From a virus, in the IMG/VR virus record IMGVR_UViG_3300025030_000159, positions 1 through 48,922 of that record: a stretch of 48,922 bases of DNA. One strand, given 5' to 3'. Under the pieces are notes generated by a model, which was not told the origin of the DNA, did no database searches, and worked only from the letters and a program-made list of their open reading frames with translations. Below, in pieces: positions 8,031 through 16,323 of this stretch (position 1 is the stretch's first letter; each line of letters starts with the position of its first letter). A program made the position numbers and the translations under genes.

Positions 8031-10838
8031 ATGAAAAATTGGATTATATTTCTATGTATAACAGTTCTATTCCCTACTTCTGCTTTTTCTGCCCCCAGCA
8101 TTTCAGGTCCACCTAGCGGGACTGTGGCACACGGCAACTCCATTGTTATCAGCGGTACTGGCTTTGGTACTAAATCCCCAGCGGCACCGCTGAAGTGGGA
8201 TAACTTTGAAGCTTACACAGTTGGCAACAGTATATTTTCAGGAACGGGATTTACTCGTCAAGCAGGGGATGGGGTTTCTACCCCATATATACGTAATGAC
8301 CAAGCTTATGGGCAAGGAGCTAAAAGCGCAAGAATGGATTATTACCCAAGCTACGGTGCAGGGAATTATGGTTCACAATTCCCCCAAGCAGGGGTAAGTT
8401 TATCTGGAAACCCACTTGAAGTTTACATGTCTTATAAAATGCGCTTTACCAGAACAGGAGGTACTGAACAGAATAGCGGGTTTCCTTTTAAACTTAGCCG
8501 AGGAAACGGGGGGGAACCTTACACTGGAACTCCAAGGTTTTACAAAACCATAGGGGGTGGTAATCTCGGGGAAGAAGTAACATGGGGGAATATGGGTTAC
8601 GTCACCGCTGGGACCACAACTGTTTCTATGTGGGAGTGGCCTAATGGAAATGCTAAAGCGGGTAACAGGTCTGATAGGTGGGATAGGGAGGAATTTTATT
8701 ACAGACTGTCAAATCCTGCGGGTACTGCAAATGGAGCATATTTACAATCTACAAACGGAAACCTTAATACATCTGCGTGGAATAATGTAGTCACTCGCCC
8801 TTCAGGGGTTAGCACTGGATTGACCAATGTTATAACAGTTTTCGATGGAATGGATCAATTTTGGGCGAACTACTCAGTCTGGATGGATGATTTTTATTTG
8901 GATATTACAAGGGCTAGAGTCGAGATATGTACTGGTTCGACATGGGCTAACAAAGGACCTGACTGTGAAATCCAGATTCCAACAACTTGGTCTACTACTT
9001 CCATAGGAGTCACAGTAAATCAGGGCGCTTTTGCAACAGGAAGCACTACTAGATATTTGTATATAGTGGACTCAACGGGCGCAGCAAACGTGAACGGACA
9101 GGCTATTACTTTTGGAAGCAGTGGGGGGGATACAACTGCTCCTAGTATCCCTGCTAACTTAACTGCAAATGTTATCGGAACTTCACAGATAAACCTTTCT
9201 TGGTCTGCTTCTACGGATAATAGTGGGGTAGTTAGTGGGTATAAGGTTTATAGAAACGGAGTAAGTACACCTATAGGAACTCCAACAGGGACTACTTTTA
9301 ATGACACCGGTTTAAGTCCTTCTACTTCTTATACCTATAGGGTATCAGCTTTAGATCCTACGGGAAATGAAAGCGCACAGAGTTCCTCTGTTGTAGCTAC
9401 TACCACCGCACTAGGAACTGTTTTATTTACAGAGAATTTCGAAGATGCTTCTTTTTCCCTAAGAGATTGGTATGGGGGGACTACTACAGGGACGTTGGAA
9501 ACTTCCGGTTGTTATAACGGCAATTGTGCTAAGTGGACTTGGGCTACTGGTGGAACTCTTCCTACTAACGGGGATACACTTAGAAAGACTTTTAAAAACA
9601 CAGCCAAAACAGCAGTAGCTCCTACGGATAAGTTATATGTTTCTTTCTATGCCAAATTCCAGTCTGGTTGGAGAGGTAGTGGGGTTGGTTGGCATCCCCT
9701 TCTTTTAATGTTCCCAAGTAACTTAGACGTAGGGACTTCTTTAAACAATGATACTTATCCATCTTTGGAAGATAACTATTTACAAACTTATGTACAATTG
9801 TTAAGTGATACTACCTTAACAAGTGGGAATTATTTAATCCGCCCACAAATTGCTTTGCAAGATGCCCTTAGAACTAATACTTCTAATGGAACTGTGCCAA
9901 ATAACTTAACTACTAATACAGAAAATAGAAGTGCTAACTTTTGTAATACCCCAATTCCAGCTGGCGCTTTCAGTGGCGATTGTTATAACGATGGCGTAGC
10001 TTGGAATAGTACAAATACTTGGAAGTCTTCTCTTAGTATCAACGATGCAGCTTGGCATAAGATAGAAGTTTTTATGCGAATGAATACTGTAACAGGTTCG
10101 CCGGCTAAGGGAAACCAAGATGGGATTATGCAAGTTTGGGTAGATGGAGTTTTATACTTAGATTATAGTAATATTTTATATCGAACCGCACAGGATGCGA
10201 CTAAGAAATGGGCTGGCGTAGTTATATCTCCGAAGATAGGAGTAGGTAGTCCCATAGATCAGAGTATGTGGATTGATGATTTGACAGTAGGAACCGATGC
10301 TCCTACTGGAGCAGTTAATGGTTCTTGTGGATCTGTGAATAATACAGCCGTGGGGAGTTTAACTTCCTCTAGCCCAGATCTTTGCTCTGTTGGGAATATG
10401 GCTCATTTTACGGGAACTGGCCCGTGGAGTTGGGATTGTTTAGGGACTAACAACGGAACAAATGCTTCTTGCTCTGCTACTCTTTTAGACACAGCTACTC
10501 CGGTTCGTTCAGCTGGAGCCCCGAGTGGGATTTTACCTCTAAATACCACAAGTACAAATATGACCCTAACTACTGACGAAGCTGCTACTTGTAAATATTC
10601 TACCACTCCGAATATTGCATATGGAAGTATGACGAATTTATTTACAACTACTGGTGGAACTTCTCATAGTAGAAGTATGACTGGATTAGTAAATGGTGGG
10701 AGTTATAACTACTACGTAAGATGTAACAATGCGACTAACTATCCGAACTTAAACGACTTTCCGATTAGTTTCTCTGTCGCGGCACCTGTCCCGGGAGATT
10801 TTACAATGAGAGCGAATTGTTCTTGTACTTTTAAGTAA
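8031..10838 (+). CDS. Secreted multidomain adhesin- or lyase-like protein
   Basis: This 935-aa protein has a signal peptide (residues 1-20, AFSA). An IPT/TIG-like strand pair follows at about 22-50 (ISGPPSG, VISGTGFG), then a jelly-roll region to about 365. An FN3 domain lies at about 375-460 (PANLTANVIGTSQINLSW, TSYTYRVSALD). A second jelly-roll at about 465-790 resembles polysaccharide-lyase/concanavalin folds (FTENFEDASF, WIDDLTVG). A Cys-bearing module (WSWDCLGTNNGTNASCSA) of a type common in exported proteobacterial proteins and a further beta domain close the protein. The cysteine pairs fit an oxidising, extracytoplasmic location. It may bind or cleave surface polysaccharide; catalytic residues could not be identified. 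Confidence 0.65.
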   Translation: MKNWIIFLCITVLFPTSAFSAPSISGPPSGTVAHGNSIVISGTGFGTKSPAAPLKWDNFEAYTVGNSIFSGTGFTRQAGDGVSTPYIRNDQAYGQGAKSARMDYYPSYGAGNYGSQFPQAGVSLSGNPLEVYMSYKMRFTRTGGTEQNSGFPFKLSRGNGGEPYTGTPRFYKTIGGGNLGEEVTWGNMGYVTAGTTTVSMWEWPNGNAKAGNRSDRWDREEFYYRLSNPAGTANGAYLQSTNGNLNTSAWNNVVTRPSGVSTGLTNVITVFDGMDQFWANYSVWMDDFYLDITRARVEICTGSTWANKGPDCEIQIPTTWSTTSIGVTVNQGAFATGSTTRYLYIVDSTGAANVNGQAITFGSSGGDTTAPSIPANLTANVIGTSQINLSWSASTDNSGVVSGYKVYRNGVSTPIGTPTGTTFNDTGLSPSTSYTYRVSALDPTGNESAQSSSVVATTTALGTVLFTENFEDASFSLRDWYGGTTTGTLETSGCYNGNCAKWTWATGGTLPTNGDTLRKTFKNTAKTAVAPTDKLYVSFYAKFQSGWRGSGVGWHPLLLMFPSNLDVGTSLNNDTYPSLEDNYLQTYVQLLSDTTLTSGNYLIRPQIALQDALRTNTSNGTVPNNLTTNTENRSANFCNTPIPAGAFSGDCYNDGVAWNSTNTWKSSLSINDAAWHKIEVFMRMNTVTGSPAKGNQDGIMQVWVDGVLYLDYSNILYRTAQDATKKWAGVVISPKIGVGSPIDQSMWIDDLTVGTDAPTGAVNGSCGSVNNTAVGSLTSSSPDLCSVGNMAHFTGTGPWSWDCLGTNNGTNASCSATLLDTATPVRSAGAPSGILPLNTTSTNMTLTTDEAATCKYSTTPNIAYGSMTNLFTTTGGTSHSRSMTGLVNGGSYNYYVRCNNATNYPNLNDFPISFSVAAPVPGDFTMRANCSCTFK

Positions 10839-10862
10839 ATAAATAAAAAGAAAAGGGGAGGG

Positions 10863-10890
10863 GTGCGACTCCCGGAAAACGCACTTTTTT
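10863..10890 (+). terminator. Probable intrinsic terminator
   Basis: A GTGCG/CGCAC stem (10863-10867 with 10880-10884) is followed directly by six T. The stem is short with a 12-nt loop. A competing GGGAG/CTCCC pairing nearby could modulate it. It separates the secreted-protein cluster from the replication genes. Confidence 0.6.
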
Positions 10891-10892
10891 AT

Positions 10893-10994
10893 ATGCCCAT
10901 TGAGGAATGTCGTATCTGTAGAGCTTATATCACTTGGAATACCGCTTATCAAATATTCATGTATGAATATCTCTGTTATCATTGTTATAAATGA
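10893..10994 (+). CDS. Small zinc-knuckle peptide, 33 aa
   Basis: Two spaced pairs, CRIC and CYHC, could bind one zinc ion. It opens right after the terminator and its TGA overlaps the next ATG as ATGA, which supports coupled translation. The family is unknown. Confidence 0.5.
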   Translation: MPIEECRICRAYITWNTAYQIFMYEYLCYHCYK

Positions 10995-11218
10995 GGAAAG
11001 AGGATGTTAAAATGAGTGAGAAGATTTGTTTATATTGTCTATCTGTTTTAGTAAGAAAAGAAAAAGAGACAAACTCTAACTGGAAAAGAAGAGAGCATTG
11101 TAATTCAGATTGTGCGAATAAACATAACGCGGAACTTGGAAGGAATAAGAAAAGAGGGGAGTTTCCAAAGATCTTTTATAAAACAGATCGAAGTAGAAAG
11201 TGGGAAAGAGAAGGATGA
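10991..11218 (+). CDS. Treble-clef-like zinc protein, 75 aa
   Basis: The pattern CLYC, a 20-residue basic loop, then HCNSDCANKH resembles a treble-clef zinc finger of small phage proteins. An internal ATG at 11012 with AGAGGA upstream is an alternative start. It is probably a nucleic-acid-binding accessory; no nuclease residues are evident. Confidence 0.6.
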   Translation: MRKEDVKMSEKICLYCLSVLVRKEKETNSNWKRREHCNSDCANKHNAELGRNKKRGEFPKIFYKTDRSRKWEREG

Positions 11219-11472
11219 ATTTATTAGAGCTAAAAACCCCGTTTCATTTACTTTCTAGTGAGGAGAAGACTCTTTTTATCCGTAATCTTAGATATACTAG
11301 GACGTTAAACAATGCTCCGCCGAAGAAGGAGAAGAAAGAAAGGAAGAAGAAAGATCCACTTTTAGAAGTAGATAAACTCTTAAACCTAGCTCCGGATCAG
11401 ATGGAATTATTCTTGGCCTTAATTCAAAAGGAAAAAGAAAAAGGAGAAGAAGATGCAAGATCCATGCTTTGA
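11215..11472 (+). CDS. Hypothetical 85-aa protein
   Basis: The start ATG 11215 overlaps the previous stop (ATGA) and follows AGAGAAGG; the longer GTG-initiated frame is less likely. The central part is a highly basic stretch rich in Lys and Arg (about residues 36-48), and the C-terminal half is helical and acidic. It overlaps the next gene by 20 nt. No family is recognised. Confidence 0.6.
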   Translation: MNLLELKTPFHLLSSEEKTLFIRNLRYTRTLNNAPPKKEKKERKKKDPLLEVDKLLNLAPDQMELFLALIQKEKEKGEEDARSML

Positions 11473-11599
11473 AGTTGACTGCCCGGCAAGAACTAAAGGA
11501 GTTAATGCTTGTCTTGCGATTAAAGAATGTCCTGCAATTCTTGCATGGAGGGCTAGGTTAGGGGAAGAGGTTGAAGAAAAGGAAGGAAAGAAAGAATGA
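11453..11599 (+). CDS. Small four-Cys protein, 48 aa
   Basis: Four cysteines in the first 27 residues (PCFEVDCP, ACLAIKECP) suggest a metal or disulfide knot, followed by a charged helix. AAGGAGAAGAAG precedes the ATG. The TGA overlaps the polymerase ATG as ATGA, so its translation is coupled to the polymerase. Confidence 0.6.
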   Translation: MQDPCFEVDCPARTKGVNACLAIKECPAILAWRARLGEEVEEKEGKKE

Positions 11600-14292
11600 G
11601 CTTTATAGAAATAGAAGAAACATCTCTTCCAACTTTGGACCTCGATGTAAGACAAGAAGGGGCGAGAGTTCTTCTTGTCTTAGATTATCCAAGTGGGGAT
11701 GATGTACGGCAAGGGAAAGCTTGTGCCGGGGCATATGGGACTATTCTAGCCTCGTGTCTTGCCTCAGCGGGAATAGCTCTCTCTACCTGTTCCATTATCT
11801 TTATCTTCCCCTTTCCGAATGAGAACTATTGTGTTAATAAATTCTTTACAGAAAAGACAGGGCTTACAAGTGAAGGGTTGGAGTTTTTAAACCCCCTTAG
11901 AGAAAGGATTTTAGATTTAGACCCAACAGTAATAGTCCCTATAGGGGAAATGGCCCTTCAGTTAATAACAGGAAAAAGAGGAATAGAGAAATACCGAGGG
12001 TCTATTTTAGAAAGCTCTCTAGTCCTAGGACTAAAAGCCATCCCTACTGTGCATCCAAGGGATTCTTTTAAACGTTTCCTCCTTCGTTATCACATCGCTA
12101 GTGATTGTAAGAAAATAGCAAGGGAGAGTCTTAGGAGGGAGATAGTTCTTCCAGTTAGAACTCTTTTAATAAATCCCCTTTTTTCAGAAGTAATTTCTTA
12201 CTTAAAGGATATAAAAGAAAACAAAAAAGAAATCGCGATAGATATTGAATGCCCTGTCCCGAAACCCGTTAAGGATAAAACCACAGGAGTTACTAAAATC
12301 TATGGAACCAAAGGCGTCACTTGTATTTCATTTGCAACTGCTCCGGATTACTGCATGTCTATCCCGTTTAACAACTATGTCTGGACGGAAACTCAGGAGA
12401 TTGAGATTTGGGATATTATTAGCTATATTCTCTTTTCAGAAGAGATTAGAAAGAAGTACCAAAATGGAGCATGTTTTGATATTATTTATCAGTTTATGGT
12501 ACATTCCCTCATTACTCGTGGGGCTATTAGTGATACGCTTATTAAGACTAATATCTTATATCCTGAATTCCCTAAGTCACTCGCTTTTCTTACCTCTACT
12601 AGGACGGATGAACCGTATTACAAGGACGATGGGAAGGAAGTAAATGTAGATGGTACGAGGGATTGGAATCAGTATTATATTTACAATGCCAAAGACTCAG
12701 CGGTGGATTTTGAGATAGATATAGATCTGGATAAAGAGTTGGAAAAGAGTGGGAACTTACCTATGTGGGAATATTCACAGAGACTTATAGAACCTCTTTT
12801 CTATCTACAAGTTAGAGGGATAAAGATAAATGAGAAGAAGCTTAAGGAACATAAAGAAGAGGCAAAGGTATATCTTAAATCTCTCCAAGAGAAACTCAAC
12901 ACACTTGTGGGGGAGCCCATTAATGTCTCTTCTCCAAAACAAATCATGGAGTTTTTCTATACAAAAAAGAATTATCCTTCCATTACTAAAAGCATTAAGG
13001 ATAAGGATGGGAATAGAAAGGAAGTAGTAACGGTGGATAATAAAGCCATGACAAAGATAGCGAGGTTGTATGACTCAGAAGAAGCGAGGCTCGTTAAAAA
13101 AATCCGAGGATGCTCGAAACTTATTGGAACTTATCTTGAACTACCATTTGATGAAGATTCTAGGATGCGAGGAGCATTTAAACAAAGTACTAAATTCGGA
13201 AGACTTGCGTCCTCTAAGACTCCATTTAAAACAGGAATGAATCAGCAGAATCTACCAAAGGTTTTTATGGAGTTCTTAGAAGCCGATGATGGGTTTATGT
13301 GCTTTGAGTTAGACAAGGCCCAAGCGGAATGGGTGGATTCGGCGTATTATTTCAACGAACCAAATATGATCCGAGCGGTGGAAGCAGGAGAGGATGTTCA
13401 TGTCTCTACCGCTATGCTCATGTTTGGAGCGCCAAAGGAGTTAATAGAAAGAGAGAATGAAATCCTTGGCCCACTTACTGAACCGACAGAGATAGAAGCA
13501 CTTAGGAGGGAGAAATGTCCGGAGGTCTTTCTCTATCCCATTCTCCCAAATATGTCCATGCGACAGGCGGGGAAGAAGTGTAACCACTCTTTTAACTACG
13601 GCCTAAGCTCTACCGGATTCTCTATGAACTATGACATGCCAACTGCTCAAGGGAAGATCTGTTATGATCTTTATCACAAAAAAGCCTATCCCGGGATTTT
13701 AAAAGCCCATGAGCGAATTCGAAACCAAATTGTTCTAAATCGAACTTTAATAAATGGCTTCGGCTGGAAGAGGAGGTTTTTAGGAAGACTAGATGATAAT
13801 ACCTTTAGACAAGCATATTCCTACCACGGACAATCCACTGTCGGGAGACTTTTAAATGAAGGGATTATTTCTATTTACTATCAACAGTTTGATCCGGATC
13901 TTGCTCCTTTCATGCGTCCTGTTGATTTATTTAGCCAAGTACATGATAGTGTTAAGGGGCAATATCCAGATACGGAGCTTAGGAATTTCGCCAAGGCCCT
14001 TAAACAAATGCAACTTGATCTTGACATTCCTCTTAAAGCTAATGGAAGGACGTATGTGATTAAGACAGATGCAAAGGTTGGGTATAATTTAAAGAAAATG
14101 GAAACCGTTCCTCTATATGGAACGGAAGAAGAGATATACTTAAAACTCCTAGAGATAAAAAAGAAACTAAAACCCCTTAAAGAAACTAAACCGGAAATAG
14201 AAAACGCAATCCAAGAAGCTCTCGAACAGGAAGAGGAAGATCTACTACTCGAAAAATTACAAAAAGAGGAGAGTGAGAATTATGCTTCTTAG
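11596..14292 (+). CDS. UDG-like/3'-5' exonuclease/PolA DNA polymerase
   Basis: This 898-aa replicative polymerase has three parts. Residues 20-180 resemble the family 4/5 uracil-DNA glycosylase fold (DDVRQGKACAGAYG, IVPIGEMALQLITGKRG, IPTVHP). Residues 190-375 are a DnaQ-like proofreading exonuclease with Asp216/Glu218, Asp295 and Tyr363-xxx-Asp367. Residues 385-830 are a family A polymerase: motif A Asp573 (FELDKAQAEW), motif B Arg656, Lys660, Tyr668 (RQAGKKCNHSFNYG) and motif C His783-Asp784-Ser785. Spacing puts His664 at the position of E. coli Pol I Phe762, a residue that affects nucleotide discrimination. Motif C reads HDS instead of HDE. The UDG-like part lacks the usual GEAPG motif, so glycosylase activity is doubtful and it may be structural. 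The 5' nuclease domain of cellular Pol I is absent. Confidence 0.88.
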   Translation: MSFIEIEETSLPTLDLDVRQEGARVLLVLDYPSGDDVRQGKACAGAYGTILASCLASAGIALSTCSIIFIFPFPNENYCVNKFFTEKTGLTSEGLEFLNPLRERILDLDPTVIVPIGEMALQLITGKRGIEKYRGSILESSLVLGLKAIPTVHPRDSFKRFLLRYHIASDCKKIARESLRREIVLPVRTLLINPLFSEVISYLKDIKENKKEIAIDIECPVPKPVKDKTTGVTKIYGTKGVTCISFATAPDYCMSIPFNNYVWTETQEIEIWDIISYILFSEEIRKKYQNGACFDIIYQFMVHSLITRGAISDTLIKTNILYPEFPKSLAFLTSTRTDEPYYKDDGKEVNVDGTRDWNQYYIYNAKDSAVDFEIDIDLDKELEKSGNLPMWEYSQRLIEPLFYLQVRGIKINEKKLKEHKEEAKVYLKSLQEKLNTLVGEPINVSSPKQIMEFFYTKKNYPSITKSIKDKDGNRKEVVTVDNKAMTKIARLYDSEEARLVKKIRGCSKLIGTYLELPFDEDSRMRGAFKQSTKFGRLASSKTPFKTGMNQQNLPKVFMEFLEADDGFMCFELDKAQAEWVDSAYYFNEPNMIRAVEAGEDVHVSTAMLMFGAPKELIERENEILGPLTEPTEIEALRREKCPEVFLYPILPNMSMRQAGKKCNHSFNYGLSSTGFSMNYDMPTAQGKICYDLYHKKAYPGILKAHERIRNQIVLNRTLINGFGWKRRFLGRLDDNTFRQAYSYHGQSTVGRLLNEGIISIYYQQFDPDLAPFMRPVDLFSQVHDSVKGQYPDTELRNFAKALKQMQLDLDIPLKANGRTYVIKTDAKVGYNLKKMETVPLYGTEEEIYLKLLEIKKKLKPLKETKPEIENAIQEALEQEEEDLLLEKLQKEESENYAS

Positions 14293-14304
14293 GAGAGTCG
14301 CTTT

Positions 14305-15552
14305 ATGTCTAGGAATTACCCTGATTTTCTTTCCGCTTACTTGCAATACAGTGAGCATACAGAACCGCCGCTTTCATTTCATATCTGGACCGCTCTTTCC
14401 ATTATGGGAACGGCTCTTCAAAGGAAGGTTTATTTAAAATGGGGATTTAACACCCTCTATCCGAATATGTATGTAGTGTTTATCGGCCCCTCTGCTTGTG
14501 GAAAGGGCCTAGCAATGAGGCTCGGAAAGGATCTCCTGAGTGGGATTCAAACTGTAAATCTCGCTAGTGAGAGTATTACTAGAGAGGCTCTTATTCAGGA
14601 TATAAAAAACTCCGAGAGTCAATTCATAGACCCTAGTGATGATCTAGCGAAGTACCACTCTTCTCTTGGAGTTTTTAGTGAAGAGTTATCTGTATTTCTC
14701 GGACAGTGTAATGTTAAGTTTATAGCGGATTTAACAGATTGGTTTGACTGTAAGGATCAATGGACTTATAGGACAAAAGGACAAGGGACGGATTCGATTA
14801 ACTGTGTCTGTCTCTCTATCCTCGGAGCAAGCGCACCGGATTGGCTTAGGTCTATTCTCCCTCCAGAGGCTTTCGGAGGAGGTTTTACCTCTAGAATAAT
14901 CTTCGTAGTAGAAGAAGGGAAGAGACAAAGGATAGCAGATCCGACTATAGATCCAAAGATCCTAGCCATGAGGAAATATTTAATCGAAGATTTAGAACAA
15001 ATAAACCTCCTTGCTGGAAGGATGCAATTTCATGAAAAGACAATGGAGCTTTATACCAAGTGGTATTTAGATGCAGAGAAGAACGTCCCGATTAAAGATC
15101 CGACTTTTGCTGGTTATTGTGAGAGGAGAGCAGTTCATCTTCTTAAACTTAGTATGATCTGTAGCGCGAGTAGAAGTGACGAGAAGGTGATTCTACCGGG
15201 AGATTTTGAACGGGCAATGGCATTACTAGGGGCCGTTGAGCCTAAGATGCCAAGGGCATTCATGGGCCTAGGAAAGGCTAGATATGGAGAAATGACCGCG
15301 ATTATTTATGAATACCTAATGAAAGTAAAACACGCCACTACTTCTGAGATCCTAGATAAATTCCACTATGACCTAGATGAATATACCCTCTCGATAGTAA
15401 TGAAAACCCTAATGGCAAGGAAGAGAGTTAATACTTCTTATAACTCAGAAACCGGAGAGACTTCGTATTTATTTGTAGATAGGAGAGAGAATGGAAGAGA
15501 GGAAGAAGACGGAGACGGAGCAGGAGTGGGAATTAGCGGATCAGTATGCTAG
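14305..15552 (+). CDS. DUF3987-type P-loop ATPase, probable helicase
   Basis: This 415-aa protein resembles DUF3987 ATPases, which accompany or replace DnaB-like helicases in many phages. The opening PDFLSAYLQYSE, Walker A GPSACGKG at residues 61-68 and GVFSEELSVFLGQ near residues 113-125 fit the family. A C-terminal winged-helix-like part (residues 335-400) could bind DNA. AGGAGAG lies 7 nt before the ATG and overlaps the polymerase stop region, placing it directly in the replication operon. It overlaps the next gene by 62 nt in another frame. Direct helicase activity is inferred from family and context. Confidence 0.7.
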   Translation: MSRNYPDFLSAYLQYSEHTEPPLSFHIWTALSIMGTALQRKVYLKWGFNTLYPNMYVVFIGPSACGKGLAMRLGKDLLSGIQTVNLASESITREALIQDIKNSESQFIDPSDDLAKYHSSLGVFSEELSVFLGQCNVKFIADLTDWFDCKDQWTYRTKGQGTDSINCVCLSILGASAPDWLRSILPPEAFGGGFTSRIIFVVEEGKRQRIADPTIDPKILAMRKYLIEDLEQINLLAGRMQFHEKTMELYTKWYLDAEKNVPIKDPTFAGYCERRAVHLLKLSMICSASRSDEKVILPGDFERAMALLGAVEPKMPRAFMGLGKARYGEMTAIIYEYLMKVKHATTSEILDKFHYDLDEYTLSIVMKTLMARKRVNTSYNSETGETSYLFVDRRENGREEEDGDGAGVGISGSVC

Positions 15553-16003
15553 TGAGTACAAAGATCACACGGAGGATGAATTGGCTAAATACGCATTTTC
15601 CACTCTTTTAGAACCCGCTACAGTCCGGATGGAGAAGTTGGGTAGAGTTGTGGTTTATCCAAAACCGAATGAGATTCAGTTGGATATAGACACGGAAGAG
15701 GCTTTTGATAGATTTTTAAAGACTTATAAAATAGCAAAAAGACTTCTTGTTTTTACCAAAGACCCAGAGATAAAAAGTAGCGCGAGTGGGAAAGAAGGGC
15801 ATAGACACGTGACACTTTTTATGGAAGAAGAAGTTGGGGATCTAGAAAGAATCGCCCTTCAAGCTATCCTCGGGAGTGATGGGAATAGGGAGCTTTTTAA
15901 CTTCTTCCGCCTATCAGAACTTGGAATTAGTGATAGTTGTTTTTTTGAAAAAAGAGAAGAAGAACTAGGCTTTCCGGATTTTCCTAGTACTAGTATAATA
16001 TGA
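15491..16003 (+). CDS. Possible AEP-like small primase, 170 aa
   Basis: It begins inside the 3' end of the ATPase gene at an ATG preceded by TAGGAG. Residues 58-67 contain a hydrophobic strand ending in Asp65-x-Asp67 (IQLDID), and residues 97-108 read SSASGKEGHRHV, which recalls the D-x-D and s-x-H motifs of archaeo-eukaryotic primase catalytic cores. The third acidic motif could be in EEVGDLE or later. It is far shorter than typical AEP primases. Adjacency to the DUF3987 ATPase and polymerase, and the lack of any DnaG-like gene, support priming. This is a motif-level guess and it could be an accessory protein. Confidence 0.4.
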   Translation: MEERKKTETEQEWELADQYASEYKDHTEDELAKYAFSTLLEPATVRMEKLGRVVVYPKPNEIQLDIDTEEAFDRFLKTYKIAKRLLVFTKDPEIKSSASGKEGHRHVTLFMEEEVGDLERIALQAILGSDGNRELFNFFRLSELGISDSCFFEKREEELGFPDFPSTSII

Positions 16004-16119
16004 GCAATAGACAAGAGAGGAAGAGGATAAAGTATTATAGGAAACTTCGGAAGGAGTTAAGAAAGTTTATAGTAATAGATGATCTAACGGAGGTAGAAAA
16101 TGAAAATCCCAGAATGTGA
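16000..16119 (+). CDS. Basic 39-aa peptide
   Basis: The ATG overlaps the previous stop (ATGA) and the frame overlaps the next gene by 20 nt. Residues 3-23 are dense in Arg and Lys with tyrosines, suggesting nucleic-acid or membrane contact. It is not recognised. Confidence 0.5.
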   Translation: MSNRQERKRIKYYRKLRKELRKFIVIDDLTEVENENPRM

Positions 16120-16321
16120 AGAGTGTAGGAAGAAGAAAGAGGCGTTGGAAAAGAATCCCAAAGGGGGATGTGCTTCTTGTATCAACTCCGCAGAGTCGAA
16201 GGAGAATAAGACTTGTAAGGAATGTTTTAATTCCTATACCCCCTATAACCATTGGCCTAAACATATGCCGAAACCGGCATACTTCCAGAACTACAAAGAC
16301 CCCGAAAGAGGAGGGGAATAA
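16100..16321 (+). CDS. Cys-pair zinc-ribbon-like protein, 73 aa
   Basis: Three Cys pairs (CEEC, CASC, CKEC) are spread over residues 6-42, enough for one or two zinc sites. AACGGAGGTAGAAA precedes the ATG. The C-terminus is rich in Pro and aromatic residues. The function is unknown. Confidence 0.6.
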   Translation: MKIPECEECRKKKEALEKNPKGGCASCINSAESKENKTCKECFNSYTPYNHWPKHMPKPAYFQNYKDPERGGE

Positions 16322-16323
16322 AA

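Noticed and set aside
10815-10850. Promoter for the replication genes (TTGTTC and TAAATA)
   Set aside because: Both boxes are weak and they lie upstream of a terminator, so the match was not considered reliable.
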